From NCBI RefSeq assembly GCF_030812995.1, contig NZ_JAUSTT010000021.1, forward strand, positions 33,023-97,022: a stretch of DNA of 64,000 bases, written 5' to 3'. This document shows, in pieces, positions 54,649 through 64,000 of the stretch. This stretch comes from Bacillus chungangensis. Lineage in GTDB: Bacteria; Bacillota; Bacilli; Bacillales; Bacillaceae_C. Numbering within the stretch: the stretch's first letter is position 1; every line of letters starts with the position of its first letter. The position numbers were made by a program, and so were the translations under genes. The notes under the pieces are model-generated. The model was given only the letters and a program-made list of their open reading frames with translations. It did not search any database and was not told where the DNA came from.

Positions 54649-57090
54649 TTAAAGAACTGAACTTGATGCTTCCTTCGTTTTTACAGTAAATTCGTTGTCT
54701 TCAACATCAATGACTATATGTTGGCCTTTACTAATATTACCTTTTAACAATTCCTCAGACAAGCGATCTTCAACAAACTTTTGAAGCGCTCTTCTTAAAG
54801 GTCTTGCACCATACTCCGGATCAAAACCTTCTTCAGTAATTTTATCTTTAGCCGCTTCCGTTAACTCTAAATCCATTTCCTGTTCTTTTAGACGCTCTGT
54901 TAACTGTTCTGACATTAATGTAACAATTTGCTTTAAATGTTCCTTCTCCAATGAGTGGAAAACGATAATCTCATCAAGTCTATTAAGAAATTCAGGACGA
55001 AATGCCTTTTTTAATTCTTCCATCACTTTATCTTTCATATTTTTATAGTCCTGTTTTCCATCTTGGATCGTAAAGCCTACATATTTGTTGTATTTTAGCG
55101 CTTCAGCTCCAACATTCGAAGTTAAAATCAAGATTGTGTTGCGAAAATCTACGGTGCGCCCTCTTGAATCTGTCAGCCTCCCATCCTCTAACACCTGAAG
55201 CAAAATATTAAAAACATCAGGATGAGCCTTCTCAATTTCGTCTAATAAGATAACAGAATAAGGTTTGCGACGCACTTTTTCAGTTAGTTGGCCACCCTCA
55301 TCAAATCCGACATAGCCTGGAGGAGAGCCTACGAGTCTGGAAGTAGAATGCTTCTCCATATACTCAGACATATCAATTCTAATCATTGCATCCTCATCAC
55401 CGAACATGGCCTCCGCAAGTGCTCTCCCTAGTTCTGTTTTTCCCACACCAGTCGGTCCAAGAAAAACGAACGAACCGATTGGACGCTTTGGATCCTTTAA
55501 GCCTGCTCTTGCTCTCCGTACTGCTTTAGCAACAGCTTTCACTGCTTCTTCTTGGCCGATAACTCGTGAATGTAAGATTTCCTCCAGCTTTAATAATCTT
55601 GCAGTTTCTGTCTCAGCTAATTTAGATATTGGCACACCAGTCCAACTAGAAACAACATGTGCAATATCATCCACAGTTACCTCTGTATTTTCTTGCCCTT
55701 GTTTTTCTTTCCATGATTTTTTCATTTCTTCTAAAGTTTCACGGAGCTTTTGTTCAGAATCTCTTAACGAAGCGGCCTTTTCAAATTCTTGGCTTTGAAC
55801 AGCAGCGTCTTTTTCTTTTCTTATTTCCTCCATCTTTTTTTCTAATTCTTTCAAATTAGGCGGTGTTGTATAAGAGCGAAGTCTGACCTTTGAACCAGCT
55901 TCATCAATTAAATCAATTGCTTTATCCGGTAAAAAACGATCTGAAATGTAGCGATTAGAAAACTTTACTGCTGCCTCAATGGCTTCATCAGTAATTTTCA
56001 CACGATGATGAGCCTCATAGCGATCCCGTAATCCTTCTAGTATTTGTACAGACTCTTCCACAGAAGGTTCATCGACTGTAATTGGTTGAAAACGACGCTC
56101 CAAGGCAGCATCTTTTTCAATATATTTTCTATACTCATCAAGTGTTGTTGCTCCAATACACTGAAGCTCTCCTCTAGCTAAAGAAGGTTTTAATATATTG
56201 GAGGCATCAATGGCGCCTTCAGCGCCCCCTGCACCAATTAATGTATGAAGTTCATCAATAAATAAAATGATATTGCCAGCTTGACGAATCTCATCCATTA
56301 CCTTTTTCAAACGATCTTCAAATTCTCCTCGATACTTTGTCCCAGCTACAACTGTTCCCATATCTAAAGTCATAACACGTTTATCACGCAAAATTTCCGG
56401 GACCTCATTATGAATAATTTGCTGCGCCAATCCTTCGGCAATTGCTGTTTTTCCCACACCTGGCTCACCGATTAAGACAGGATTGTTTTTCGTACGTCTG
56501 CTTAAGACTTCTATCACTCTTTGGATTTCCTTGCTTCTCCCAATAACCGGATCTAGACTTCCTTCTCTTGCAACTGATGTTAAATCCCGAGCGAGACTGT
56601 CTAACGTTGGTGTACTAGCATTAGAGGCTGATCTGCCTTGAGGGTTGTTTGTTTCATTGCTGCCAAGCAGATGCAGCACCTGTTGACGAGCTTTATTAAG
56701 GCTGACTCCTAGATTGCTTAAAACTCGTGCAGCAACACCTTCACCTTCACGAATGAGACCAAGTAGAATATGCTCAGTGCCTACATAGGAGTGTCCTAAC
56801 TTCCTTGCTTCGTCCATTGAAAGTTCAATCACTTTCTTCGCACGGGGAGTATAATGAATTGTCTGCGCTGTTTCCTGTCCTTTTCCAATTAAATTTTCAA
56901 CTTCTTGCTGAATTTTCTCTTGCCCCAATCCTAGTCCGTAAAGAGCCTTTGCAGCGATGCCTTCTCCTTCGCGGACTAATCCAAGCAGGATATGCTCGGT
57001 TCCAATATTATTATGCTTTAACCGCATCGCTTCTTCTTGTGATAATGCCAATACTTTTTGTGCTCTCTCTGTAAAACGGCCAAACATCAT
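54649..57090 (-). CDS. clpC: AAA+ ATPase ClpC (MecB), Clp protease regulatory subunit
   Basis: HSP100 unfoldase that feeds ClpP and recognises arginine-phosphorylated substrates. The ATG at 57090 (GGAGGAG upstream) gives [20 protein letters not shown]; 813 residues. Order: two Clp-N repeats (about 1-145), first AAA domain with GEPGVGKTA, a UVR-containing middle region ([18 protein letters not shown]), second AAA domain with [10 protein letters not shown], and the C-terminal D2-small domain. Last gene of the CtsR operon. Confidence 0.97.
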   Translation of the reverse strand: MMFGRFTERAQKVLALSQEEAMRLKHNNIGTEHILLGLVREGEGIAAKALYGLGLGQEKIQQEVENLIGKGQETAQTIHYTPRAKKVIELSMDEARKLGHSYVGTEHILLGLIREGEGVAARVLSNLGVSLNKARQQVLHLLGSNETNNPQGRSASNASTPTLDSLARDLTSVAREGSLDPVIGRSKEIQRVIEVLSRRTKNNPVLIGEPGVGKTAIAEGLAQQIIHNEVPEILRDKRVMTLDMGTVVAGTKYRGEFEDRLKKVMDEIRQAGNIILFIDELHTLIGAGGAEGAIDASNILKPSLARGELQCIGATTLDEYRKYIEKDAALERRFQPITVDEPSVEESVQILEGLRDRYEAHHRVKITDEAIEAAVKFSNRYISDRFLPDKAIDLIDEAGSKVRLRSYTTPPNLKELEKKMEEIRKEKDAAVQSQEFEKAASLRDSEQKLRETLEEMKKSWKEKQGQENTEVTVDDIAHVVSSWTGVPISKLAETETARLLKLEEILHSRVIGQEEAVKAVAKAVRRARAGLKDPKRPIGSFVFLGPTGVGKTELGRALAEAMFGDEDAMIRIDMSEYMEKHSTSRLVGSPPGYVGFDEGGQLTEKVRRKPYSVILLDEIEKAHPDVFNILLQVLEDGRLTDSRGRTVDFRNTILILTSNVGAEALKYNKYVGFTIQDGKQDYKNMKDKVMEELKKAFRPEFLNRLDEIIVFHSLEKEHLKQIVTLMSEQLTERLKEQEMDLELTEAAKDKITEEGFDPEYGARPLRRALQKFVEDRLSEELLKGNISKGQHIVIDVEDNEFTVKTKEASSSVL

Positions 57091-57218
57091 ATTTATCTCC
57101 TCCAAACCATCGTTATTCTAGTCATTAAGGGATCATGCAAAGCTTCTACCATCATCACCTATATTGAGATCATTCATGCAATATTTTATTAAATCTTCAC
57201 AAATAATTTTTTAAATTT

Positions 57219-58286
57219 TTATCTGCCATTTAATTCCATTCTTTCTCTAATAAGCGTTGCCCTTCTAATGTCCCTTTCATACGGCCTCAATGCTCCACCT
57301 GCATATAATTGTAGAAAGCCTGGCTGTGTAAGAATCATTAGCTCATTTAAAATCGTTTTAGGAAGATGGCTAATGTAGCCAAGGTCGATTCCTAAGCGAA
57401 GATCCGACAAACATCGAGCTGCTTCCTTCGTTTCAATGATCCGACTGTTTGCTAATACCCCATATGAACGATAAACTCTATCTTCAAGCTGTATGTTAGA
57501 CGTTTTTACTAATGCTTCTCTAGCTGATCTTTCCTGGGCAATAATTTGATGTACGACACTAGTTAAATCTTCCACTATCTCTTCCTCTGCTTTTCCTAGC
57601 GTAATCTGATTAGAGAGTTGAAATATATTGCCGAGTGCTTCGCTTCCTTCACCATATATTCCCCTTACAACAAGGCCTAATTGGTTGATTGCAGGTACAA
57701 TCCGATTCATTTGCCTTGTCAAAATTAAACCCGGCAAATGTACCATGACAGATGCGCGCATGCCAGTTCCTACATTTGTAGGGCAGCTGGTTAAATAACC
57801 ATAGGTTTCATCAAACGCATAGTCAATTTTATTTTCCAGGAAATCATCATACATATTTGCTTTCCATAATGCCTCTTTTAATTGCAAACCAGGAAAAAGG
57901 CACTGGATTCTAATATGATCTTCTTCATTGATCATCATGCTCACATCTTCCGTATCTGTAAGCACGACAGCACCATGTGAAGAATCATTAGCTAAATGGG
58001 GGCTGATTAAATGTTTTTCTACAAGCACTTGTTTTTGTAAAAGCTGTAGTTCATCCATTTTTAGCATTTCTAATGGTACGTTTTTTTCGATAGCACCATC
58101 TGCTAATGCTGCTTCTATAATCGCTATTACTTTACTCGCTTCTTCATGATGAAATAAAGTCGGAAACGTATACTTTTTAAGATTTCTAGCTAGTCGAATT
58201 CGAGAACTTAAAACAATGTCAGATTGTGGACCATCTTCACTCATCCATGAACTGACTGCTTTTGTTAAAAATTTTTCAAAATTCAT
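57219..58286 (-). CDS. mcsB: Protein arginine kinase McsB
   Basis: Phosphorylates arginines on proteins, including CtsR, tagging them for ClpC-ClpP. The 355 residues have the phosphagen-kinase-like nucleotide-binding residues ([16 protein letters not shown]), and [20 protein letters not shown] with the catalytic-site Cys. It overlaps mcsA by 4 bp. Confidence 0.96.
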   Translation of the reverse strand: MNFEKFLTKAVSSWMSEDGPQSDIVLSSRIRLARNLKKYTFPTLFHHEEASKVIAIIEAALADGAIEKNVPLEMLKMDELQLLQKQVLVEKHLISPHLANDSSHGAVVLTDTEDVSMMINEEDHIRIQCLFPGLQLKEALWKANMYDDFLENKIDYAFDETYGYLTSCPTNVGTGMRASVMVHLPGLILTRQMNRIVPAINQLGLVVRGIYGEGSEALGNIFQLSNQITLGKAEEEIVEDLTSVVHQIIAQERSAREALVKTSNIQLEDRVYRSYGVLANSRIIETKEAARCLSDLRLGIDLGYISHLPKTILNELMILTQPGFLQLYAGGALRPYERDIRRATLIRERMELNGR

Positions 58287-58828
58287 CGTGTATCTTCCCC
58301 CTCTTGCTGCAATGATTTTTCAAGAGAGCGGATTTTATCGCGAACCTCAGCTGCATGTTCAAATTCTTCCCTATTAATAAAGGCTTGCATTTGTAGTTTT
58401 AATTGTTGAATTTGTTTTTTGATATGGATGGACCCACCAATTCTTTTCGGTACTTTGCCATGATGCGTATCATTGCCGCTATGCAGTCTTTTTAAAACAG
58501 GAGCCAGCTGGCTCTTAAATGTTTGATAGCAATTAGCACAGCCAAAACGCCCCATTTTTACAAATTGTTGAAAAGTTAATTTGCAATGATCGCATTGGAT
58601 AATTGGTGATTGAGATAAAGATTGCTGTTCATTTTTTTGAAATACTGGTTCCATGTTCAAGAGTCCAGCTAATAAGTTATTAATGGAAAAACTAGAACCA
58701 TCTGTCATAAACATTTCACCTTTTTCATGAGCACATTTTTCACATAAATGTACCTCTGTTTTCTCTCCATTTACAATTTTTGTGAAATGAAGGGCAGCTG
58801 GTTTTTCTTTACACTCTTGACAAATCAT
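58283..58828 (-). CDS. mcsA: Activator of McsB, zinc-finger/UVR protein McsA
   Basis: Activates McsB and modulates CtsR. Four CxxC pairs (MICQEC, LCEKC, CDHC, CANC) form two zinc sites in the N-terminal part. A UVR motif ([20 protein letters not shown]) ends the protein. 181 residues, normal. Confidence 0.95.
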   Translation of the reverse strand: MICQECKEKPAALHFTKIVNGEKTEVHLCEKCAHEKGEMFMTDGSSFSINNLLAGLLNMEPVFQKNEQQSLSQSPIIQCDHCKLTFQQFVKMGRFGCANCYQTFKSQLAPVLKRLHSGNDTHHGKVPKRIGGSIHIKKQIQQLKLQMQAFINREEFEHAAEVRDKIRSLEKSLQQEGEDTR

Positions 58829-58847
58829 TCACCCAATTTCTCCTTTC

Positions 58848-59309
58848 TTATTCATATTTTAATGTTTGCAGCATCGCTTTCAACATCCTTGCTCTTAGTT
58901 CGTCGCGAATCGGCAAATCAATAAATAATACCGATCTATCTATTACACTTAACATCAGTCTTGCTTCTTTTTCAGATATAATCTCTTCCTCTGTTAATCT
59001 AAAAATAATATCCTCAGCATTTGCTTGAGATATTCTAGATTTTACCAGAACCAGCAATTGATCAATCAGATGCGCTTGATCATGCGCCTTTACTTTAATA
59101 ATTCGAATATACCCTCCGCCGCCTCTCTTACTTTCAACTACATAACCTCTTTCCATCGTGAAACGTGTATTAATAACATAATTAATCTGTGATGGAACAC
59201 ATTGAAATTTGTCAGCAATTTCGCTTCTTTTAATCTCAGCAATTTCCGTTTCACTTCGTTCTAATATTTTCTTTAAATAGCTTTCAATAATATCTGAGAT
59301 GTTTCGCAT
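58848..59309 (-). CDS. ctsR: Transcriptional repressor of class III stress genes, CtsR
   Basis: Winged-helix heat-sensing repressor of clp genes. The ATG at 59309 with AGGAGG upstream gives MRNISDIIESYLKKILERSE; 153 residues. The DNA-binding part holds SEIADKFQCVPSQINYVINT and the glycine-rich wing ESKRGGGGYIRIIK; the C-terminal dimer domain ends LRARMLKAMLQTLKYE. Its own operator overlaps the promoter just upstream, indicating autoregulation. Confidence 0.97.
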   Translation of the reverse strand: MRNISDIIESYLKKILERSETEIAEIKRSEIADKFQCVPSQINYVINTRFTMERGYVVESKRGGGGYIRIIKVKAHDQAHLIDQLLVLVKSRISQANAEDIIFRLTEEEIISEKEARLMLSVIDRSVLFIDLPIRDELRARMLKAMLQTLKYE

Positions 59310-59334
59310 CAAGTCCCCTCCTATCTGACTTGAC

Positions 59335-59351
59335 TTTGACTATATTTGACA
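59335..59351 (-). promoter_or_regulatory. CtsR operator
   Basis: On the minus strand TGTCAAATATAGTCAAA matches the CtsR heptad direct repeat (RGTCAAA-NAN-RGTCAAA) at 13 of 14 specified positions. A further GTCAA half-site follows. It overlaps the start region between the -10 box and the ctsR ribosome site. Confidence 0.88.
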
Positions 59352-59354
59352 TTC

Positions 59355-59384
59355 ATTATACATGATCAATTAGTAAAAATGCAA
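59355..59384 (-). promoter_or_regulatory. Sigma-A promoter of the ctsR operon
   Basis: Minus-strand TTGCAT (59384-59379), 18-nt spacer, consensus -10 TATAAT (59360-59355), immediately upstream of the CtsR operator. Confidence 0.7.
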
Positions 59385-59555
59385 TTGGTTGCTATCATCT
59401 TTGTTCTAGCGCAGCTTGTTCTAATAAACAGGGTATGCGTTGAGTAAAAAAACATCTACTCGAAACAGGGTTTTTTAAAAATGGAGAGCTAATAATCGGA
59501 AAAAGTGTTAGAAGATTTTTAACTGAGGAGAGAACTTTCATTTCTAGTGAAAGAA

Positions 59556-59589
59556 GGTGGCCAAAAGGAAGCTATCCTTTCGAACCACC
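59556..59589 (-). terminator. Probable terminator of the S8 protease gene
   Basis: GGTGG pairs with CCACC and AAAGGA with TCCTTT in a two-tier hairpin, followed on the minus strand by TTCTTTC. It starts 23 nt after the protease stop. The remainder of the 302-bp gap to ctsR holds only the ctsR promoter. Confidence 0.65.
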
Positions 59590-59611
59590 CCTTATCATGT
59601 TAGGATAATTA

Positions 59612-62600
59612 TTATTCGATCAACTCTAAAGAAAGAGAAGCATCTGAATTAGTATTAACATTAATAAAAAGTTTGCCAGCTGCTACTTGACGAGTCTCAT
59701 TATCGAAACTGTCAACCGCCTTTACTTCTATAGCTGCACCATCTGCCACTACATTTGAAGTTGCTGTCCAATAGCCAACATAATGGCCGTCAGATGTTTC
59801 CATCATTGGAAGTTCTGTAGCATTTGCAACTTGCCCTGTATTTGTCAAAGGCATATGAATAACAAATGAAGCTTTTAATCCTGGTTCACTGTCAAACTCT
59901 ATTTTCACACTTTCACCAGCTTTTAAATTTTTATCTGCTGTTGGCTGTAAATTTTCAATGACAGGCGCTTCATACTTTGAATATACTTTTATTTTTTTCA
60001 CAGCAGTGTTGCCTGATTTATATTGTGCAACTACTTCAATTTCATTTTCACCAGCATCAAGCATAATACGTTTAGAATATTTTCCATCAACAACTTTTGC
60101 TTCGCTGCCATTTACTTTTACTGATTCAAGGTTTTTCGGTTCTACACTACCTTCTACAGTTATCGTTTCACTGCTTATTTTGTCACCATCTTTCGGATTA
60201 TCAATTGTTAGTTCAGGTACTTCGGTATCCAAAATAACAGTAACAGGAGTTGATTGGCCAGTTGGAGTATCGTTTAGATAAGATACCGCTGTTAGTATGT
60301 TCTCTCCTTCATTTAGATCAACCTCAACTGAAAATTTACCATCTTCGCCTATTTCCATACTTGCAGCTTCGACATCATTATTCTTCACAATAACCTTTGT
60401 CGTAGGTGATGATGTCCCTTCTACAATCACTTTAGATTCGTTTGTAATAAAACCATCTTCAGGAGTTTTGATAACAGGAACAGCGACTTCATAGCTGACA
60501 CGAGCACGAATCATGTAATTGCCCTCATCGATAGGTGATTTTGACCAAGCACCATCCACATATTGCCAGCTGCGTTTTGCGTTCGGGCTACTCTCATCTG
60601 TTGCTAATCCAGGTGCATATGGATTTGGCTTTGTTTGAATATATACCATATAAAAGTCGCCATCGACAACGATCCCTTTATCAGACAGATCAACTACTGT
60701 CCATTCATCATTGCGAAGGGCTGTTCCTTTTACCGGACCAGCAATTTTTTTGCCTGGTGCACCATCAACACCTGTTGCATCCCACACTTCTACTTCAAAT
60801 TCTGTACCTCCTGGAACAGGCCATTCTGTGTTCCAAAAACGGAAAACGCCATCTGTCACAATACCGGACTCCTTGCCTTCAGGAAGTGACATTTTTACTG
60901 CCCAGCCATTGCCAGCTTCATAAAATGCACGAGCATTGTCCGGGTTACCGTCATCATAGCCTATTTCTCCTCCAGGGTAGCTAAAGAACGGCTCTAATTC
61001 CACGTTTACTGCTGCGTCATTTTGTTCAATATTCACATTCACCTCTTGGCTATGATAAGAAGGAGCTAACACTTTTAACGTATACGTTCCTTCATATGCA
61101 GTGATAGAATATTGACCTTTTTCATCTGTTATTACAGGTGCTACTGCTGCATCTTCGATTAATAGCAGCTTAGCCCCTTCAATTGGTTCACCTGTAACAC
61201 TATCTTTTACCACACCATTAATTGTATATTTTTTCATTTCTTCTAATACGAAATTAGCTGTTGTTACGCTGTCTGATGCAACATTTACACTTTGTTGTTT
61301 AGAATGGTAGCCATATGCTTCTGCTTGTATTGTATATGATCCAGAAGCATGAGATAAAGAATATCTTCCGTTTTCAGGATCTGTAAAGACGGAACGGCCG
61401 CTTTCTAATACGCTTACTTGTGCCCTTATTGGCACAAATGCAGGATTCACCAATTCATCTTTTACAGCCGGAGTTTGTTCTCTTGGTACATGTGCTGCTT
61501 TATCATTTCCAGCTGATGCCCTCTGTACCTGACCTTCTATCTTCCCAAGACCATTTTGAATAGAGACGACTGCGTCATAAGCATTTACAAGCCCATGTCC
61601 ATATCCATTATTCGGTGAAGAAGGGAAAGTCGAATCTGTTAAAGGAATCGCTGTATCTAACAATATTTTTTCCATATCATCTACAGATAACGAAGCATCT
61701 ACTTGACGAAGCAACGCTGCTACTGCAGATACATGAGGCCCAGCCATCGATGTTCCATTCCATCCACCTTCATATTTTCCTCCCGGTACTGAAGACCGAA
61801 TATTCACCCCAGGTGCTGCAATATCAGGTTTTATTTTGTTATATGGAGAAGGTCCTTGCAAGGAAAAATTAGCTAATTTGTCTTGATTATTCGTTGCACC
61901 AGTTGCAAAGGATTCAGGATAATTAGCAGGATTTGCAATGGAACCTGGTCCTCCTGGATTAAAAAGGGACGTATTTCCCGCAGAAAATTCAGGGAATATT
62001 TCTGCTGCTCTCCAGTTTTGGACCATTGGACGATACCATTCATCCATCCCTGGTCCTCCACCCCATGAGTTATTAACGACATCGGGAGCCATATCTACTC
62101 TAACATTTCCTTCAGCATCCGTTGGTGCTAAAATCCACTCTCCAGCTGCCAATAAATTAGCATCAGTGCCTCCAGCTGCTGTAAACGCTTTTACCGCAAT
62201 CCATTTCGCACCTGGTGCGACGCCAATTTGATTAGAACCATTTGGCTCTGAACCGACCATTGTACCAGTTACATGTGTACCATGCCCTTGATCATCGTAA
62301 GGAGCAGTTTTTTTGGCTGTTGCGTCAAACCAATTAAAACGATGATCTACTGTTCCTGTTGCAGGATCATAGCCGCGATACTTTTCTTTTAATGCCGGAT
62401 GATCCCACTGGACACCTGTATCAATACTAGCAACGACTGTTCCTGTTCCATCTATTCCTAACGCCCAAGTTTGTGGCGCTTTTACACGATCAATGTTCCA
62501 CTCAATTTGATTTGTTTTCGAGCCAGGAAGCGTAACTTGTCTTCCGATTGTTTGTGTTGTCTCTAATTGTCTTACTTCGTTTGGTAATATTTTATCAATT

Positions 62601-63085
62601 TCTTCAAAAGAAGCTAATTTCTCGGCAACTTCTTTTGTAGCTGTAACTGCCATCCCATTCACAATGAAATAGGATCTAATATCCTCTACATTACCTTTTT
62701 GTTCTTCTTCTTCGAGAAATGCCTTAACTCTATATTGTGTCTCAAGTGCGGCTGCCTTTAATTCAGATACAACTGCTGAACGCTGTAAAAATTTTGTTTT
62801 TTGAACTGTTAAACTAGCTTTTTTCGCATCTTCTTTTGCTTGCAGAGCTACTTTATTTGTATCTACTTGTTCCTTAAATTTAATCAAGAACGTCACTTTA
62901 TCATCGTCTTTAAATTGACTTAAGAGTTGATTATTTATTTTTTCTTTTGTGACATTCTGTTCTTGTTTAAGAGATGTGTGCATCCCTCTTGTGGCCTCTG
63001 CTCTTGCAAAGTTAGGCGAGATCAGAGACAACATCATAAAAGCAACAAGAATACTAACTATTTGTTTTCTTCTCTTTTTTCGCAC
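59612..63085 (-). CDS. Secreted subtilisin-family serine protease, bacillopeptidase F-like
   Basis: Extracellular S8 protease of 1157 residues from the GTG at 63085 (GGAGGAGG upstream; an earlier TTG at 63103 overlaps that site). Signal peptide: MRKKRRKQ then a hydrophobic stretch to FARA (about 29). Inhibitor_I9-like propeptide about 60-170. Catalytic Asp222 (SIDTGV), His268 (GHGTHV), oxyanion Asn371 (SAGN) and Ser446 (NGTSMAGP). After the protease come two carboxypeptidase-regulatory-like repeats (about 515-700), a beta-rich region, and bacterial Ig-like repeats to the end. No sortase signal. It is most like Bpr. It lies between the 5S gene and ctsR, an uncommon neighbour. Confidence 0.92.
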   Translation of the reverse strand: MRKKRRKQIVSILVAFMMLSLISPNFARAEATRGMHTSLKQEQNVTKEKINNQLLSQFKDDDKVTFLIKFKEQVDTNKVALQAKEDAKKASLTVQKTKFLQRSAVVSELKAAALETQYRVKAFLEEEEQKGNVEDIRSYFIVNGMAVTATKEVAEKLASFEEIDKILPNEVRQLETTQTIGRQVTLPGSKTNQIEWNIDRVKAPQTWALGIDGTGTVVASIDTGVQWDHPALKEKYRGYDPATGTVDHRFNWFDATAKKTAPYDDQGHGTHVTGTMVGSEPNGSNQIGVAPGAKWIAVKAFTAAGGTDANLLAAGEWILAPTDAEGNVRVDMAPDVVNNSWGGGPGMDEWYRPMVQNWRAAEIFPEFSAGNTSLFNPGGPGSIANPANYPESFATGATNNQDKLANFSLQGPSPYNKIKPDIAAPGVNIRSSVPGGKYEGGWNGTSMAGPHVSAVAALLRQVDASLSVDDMEKILLDTAIPLTDSTFPSSPNNGYGHGLVNAYDAVVSIQNGLGKIEGQVQRASAGNDKAAHVPREQTPAVKDELVNPAFVPIRAQVSVLESGRSVFTDPENGRYSLSHASGSYTIQAEAYGYHSKQQSVNVASDSVTTANFVLEEMKKYTINGVVKDSVTGEPIEGAKLLLIEDAAVAPVITDEKGQYSITAYEGTYTLKVLAPSYHSQEVNVNIEQNDAAVNVELEPFFSYPGGEIGYDDGNPDNARAFYEAGNGWAVKMSLPEGKESGIVTDGVFRFWNTEWPVPGGTEFEVEVWDATGVDGAPGKKIAGPVKGTALRNDEWTVVDLSDKGIVVDGDFYMVYIQTKPNPYAPGLATDESSPNAKRSWQYVDGAWSKSPIDEGNYMIRARVSYEVAVPVIKTPEDGFITNESKVIVEGTSSPTTKVIVKNNDVEAASMEIGEDGKFSVEVDLNEGENILTAVSYLNDTPTGQSTPVTVILDTEVPELTIDNPKDGDKISSETITVEGSVEPKNLESVKVNGSEAKVVDGKYSKRIMLDAGENEIEVVAQYKSGNTAVKKIKVYSKYEAPVIENLQPTADKNLKAGESVKIEFDSEPGLKASFVIHMPLTNTGQVANATELPMMETSDGHYVGYWTATSNVVADGAAIEVKAVDSFDNETRQVAAGKLFINVNTNSDASLSLELIE

Positions 63086-63103
63086 TTCTCTTCCTCCTCC
63101 CAA

Positions 63104-63846
63104 TTATTCGAAAACTTTTTTCGTATTGGATCATGTAGATTGATAAAAAATCTAAGGCGTTACCCAATTACGAGAAAAACAAAAAAACGACAATCTTACC
63201 CCCTCTCTAGATCATGTTTTAAGAAAATCTAAGCTGTTATTTCTTTGAAGCTCATTGCTGTATTCATAATGTAAATGACAATCACAATTTTGTGTGTCGT
63301 TTTTTGACGACTGGAGACTGAATATTTTAAAAATAATGATTTTGAATTATGGAGCGTACCGTTGCAAATAAACTTAAAGTACTATTATCATGTTGTAAAT
63401 GTTTATTAAGATTATGATTAAACACATATATAGCATAGGTTAATTATAAATAAAATCCTTATAGTGCATTTAGCATGCAAATATGGCATAATTAGAATAA
63501 GTTGAAAATTAATTACATACAATCATCTGACAAAAAAAACAATTATGACAATTATGTAAATAGATGGCATTAGTCCTTTATTAAGATGTTATTGAAGGGC
63601 TTTTTTCATCCCCGGAAGGTATTTAGTTACAATAAAATATTTTATCTCGTCCTAAAGTTATAAATGCCTTATTCATAGTCGACCTTACAATCACCCGCTT
63701 TAATACCAAATGAAGTTAGATGTACCTAAATGGAAAAGCCCATGTTTTAATTTTGTATTAAACGAACAATAAAAGATAAACCACTAAACAGAAAAGTGTA
63801 ATACCGTTTCAAAAAACTTTCCTTAGTTTGCAGAGATCCTACTACC
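63104..63846. other. AT-rich gap between the protease gene and the rRNA terminator
   Basis: About 740 bp with no convincing reading frame, tRNA or repeat. A plus-strand AAGGGCTTTTTTC stretch near 63594-63607 looks like the tail of a terminator, but its stem is poor and there is no plus-strand gene before it. A protease promoter must lie here, but I could not assign it with confidence. Confidence 0.5.
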
Positions 63847-63847
63847 A

Positions 63848-63899
63848 CAAAAAGAGCTTTCCATCAATCTGTATTTTTCAGACTTTGGAAAGCTCTTTT
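63848..63899 (-). terminator. Intrinsic terminator of the rRNA operon
   Basis: Minus strand AAAAGAGCTTTCC pairs perfectly with GGAAAGCTCTTTT, followed by TTTTTGTGG, directly after the 5S 3' end. Confidence 0.93.
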
Positions 63900-63904
63900 A
63901 TAAT

Positions 63905-64000
63905 TGCCTGGCAATGTCCTACTCTTGCGGAGGGAAATCCTCCACTACCATCGGCGCAGAGAAGCTTAACTGCCGTGTTCGGGATGGGAACGGGTGTGGC
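63905..64000 (-). rRNA. rrf: 5S ribosomal RNA (5' end outside window)
   Basis: The minus strand reads GCCACACCCGTTCCCATCCC, then GAACACGGCAGTTAAGCTTC, and ends GTAGGACATTGCCAGGCA. This matches the Bacillus 5S core (CCGAACACGGAAGTTAAGC, GCCGATGGTAGT) with a locus-specific 3' stem. About 96 of about 116 nt are present. It marks the end of an rRNA operon upstream of the ctsR region, as in Bacillus subtilis rrnW. Confidence 0.96.

Noticed and set aside
63590..63610. Plus-strand terminator near 63600
   Set aside because: There is a T-run but the preceding stem is weak and no plus-strand gene lies upstream.

Overview
The window is a piece of a low-GC Firmicutes chromosome, almost certainly Bacillaceae. 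It carries the rRNA-proximal ribosomal and transcription superclusters in the order known from Bacillus subtilis, nearly all on the minus strand. Protein sequences match Bacillus-type families closely: zinc-type S14, YbxF/L7Ae before S12, Mini-III, Rae1, SigH, and CtsR-McsA-McsB-ClpC. I cannot name the species from sequence alone.

Layout, read in the direction of transcription (high to low coordinate): the 3' end of a 5S rRNA and its terminator (64000-63850); a large secreted S8 protease; the CtsR heat-shock operon ctsR-mcsA-mcsB-clpC; radA; yacL (disA, normally between them, is absent); ispD-ispF-gltX; a Cys T-box followed by cysE-cysS-mrnC-rlmB-rae1; sigH; rpmG-secE-nusG-rplK-rplA; rplJ-rplL with an L10-type leader; a small methyltransferase; rpoB-rpoC; the str operon (L7Ae-like, rpsL, rpsG, fusA, tuf); then four plus-strand accessory genes (20262-24450). 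After these comes the S10-spc-alpha supercluster from rpsJ to rplQ, including secY, adk, a broken map, infA and rpoA. The window ends with ecfA1-ecfA2-ecfT-truA and the 5' part of rplM behind a leader and a strong promoter.

The accessory block holds an RpiR/MurR-type regulator, a GNAT acyltransferase, an enolase-superfamily N-acyl/N-succinyl amino acid racemase (OSBS-like), and a YkvI-type membrane protein. Together they suggest a D-to-L amino acid conversion module with a transporter-like partner.

Three things stand out. (1) A family of about 140-bp near-palindromic intergenic repeats with ends of the type TGTTCAAAAAG...CTTTTTGAACA sits between essential genes, often as tandem pairs. The copies vary between loci by paired, compensatory changes in several stems, so a folded structure is conserved. 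One pair lies inside the transcribed leader of rplJ-rplL. (2) rpoA, normally essential, is split by a 37-nt imperfect tandem duplication that shifts the frame. Either the sequence is wrong here or an intact copy exists elsewhere. (3) map is degraded by an internal deletion and a frameshift, and disA is missing from its usual slot. Sigma-A promoters with 17-bp spacing, intrinsic terminators, a CtsR operator and a T-box are visible at most operon boundaries.
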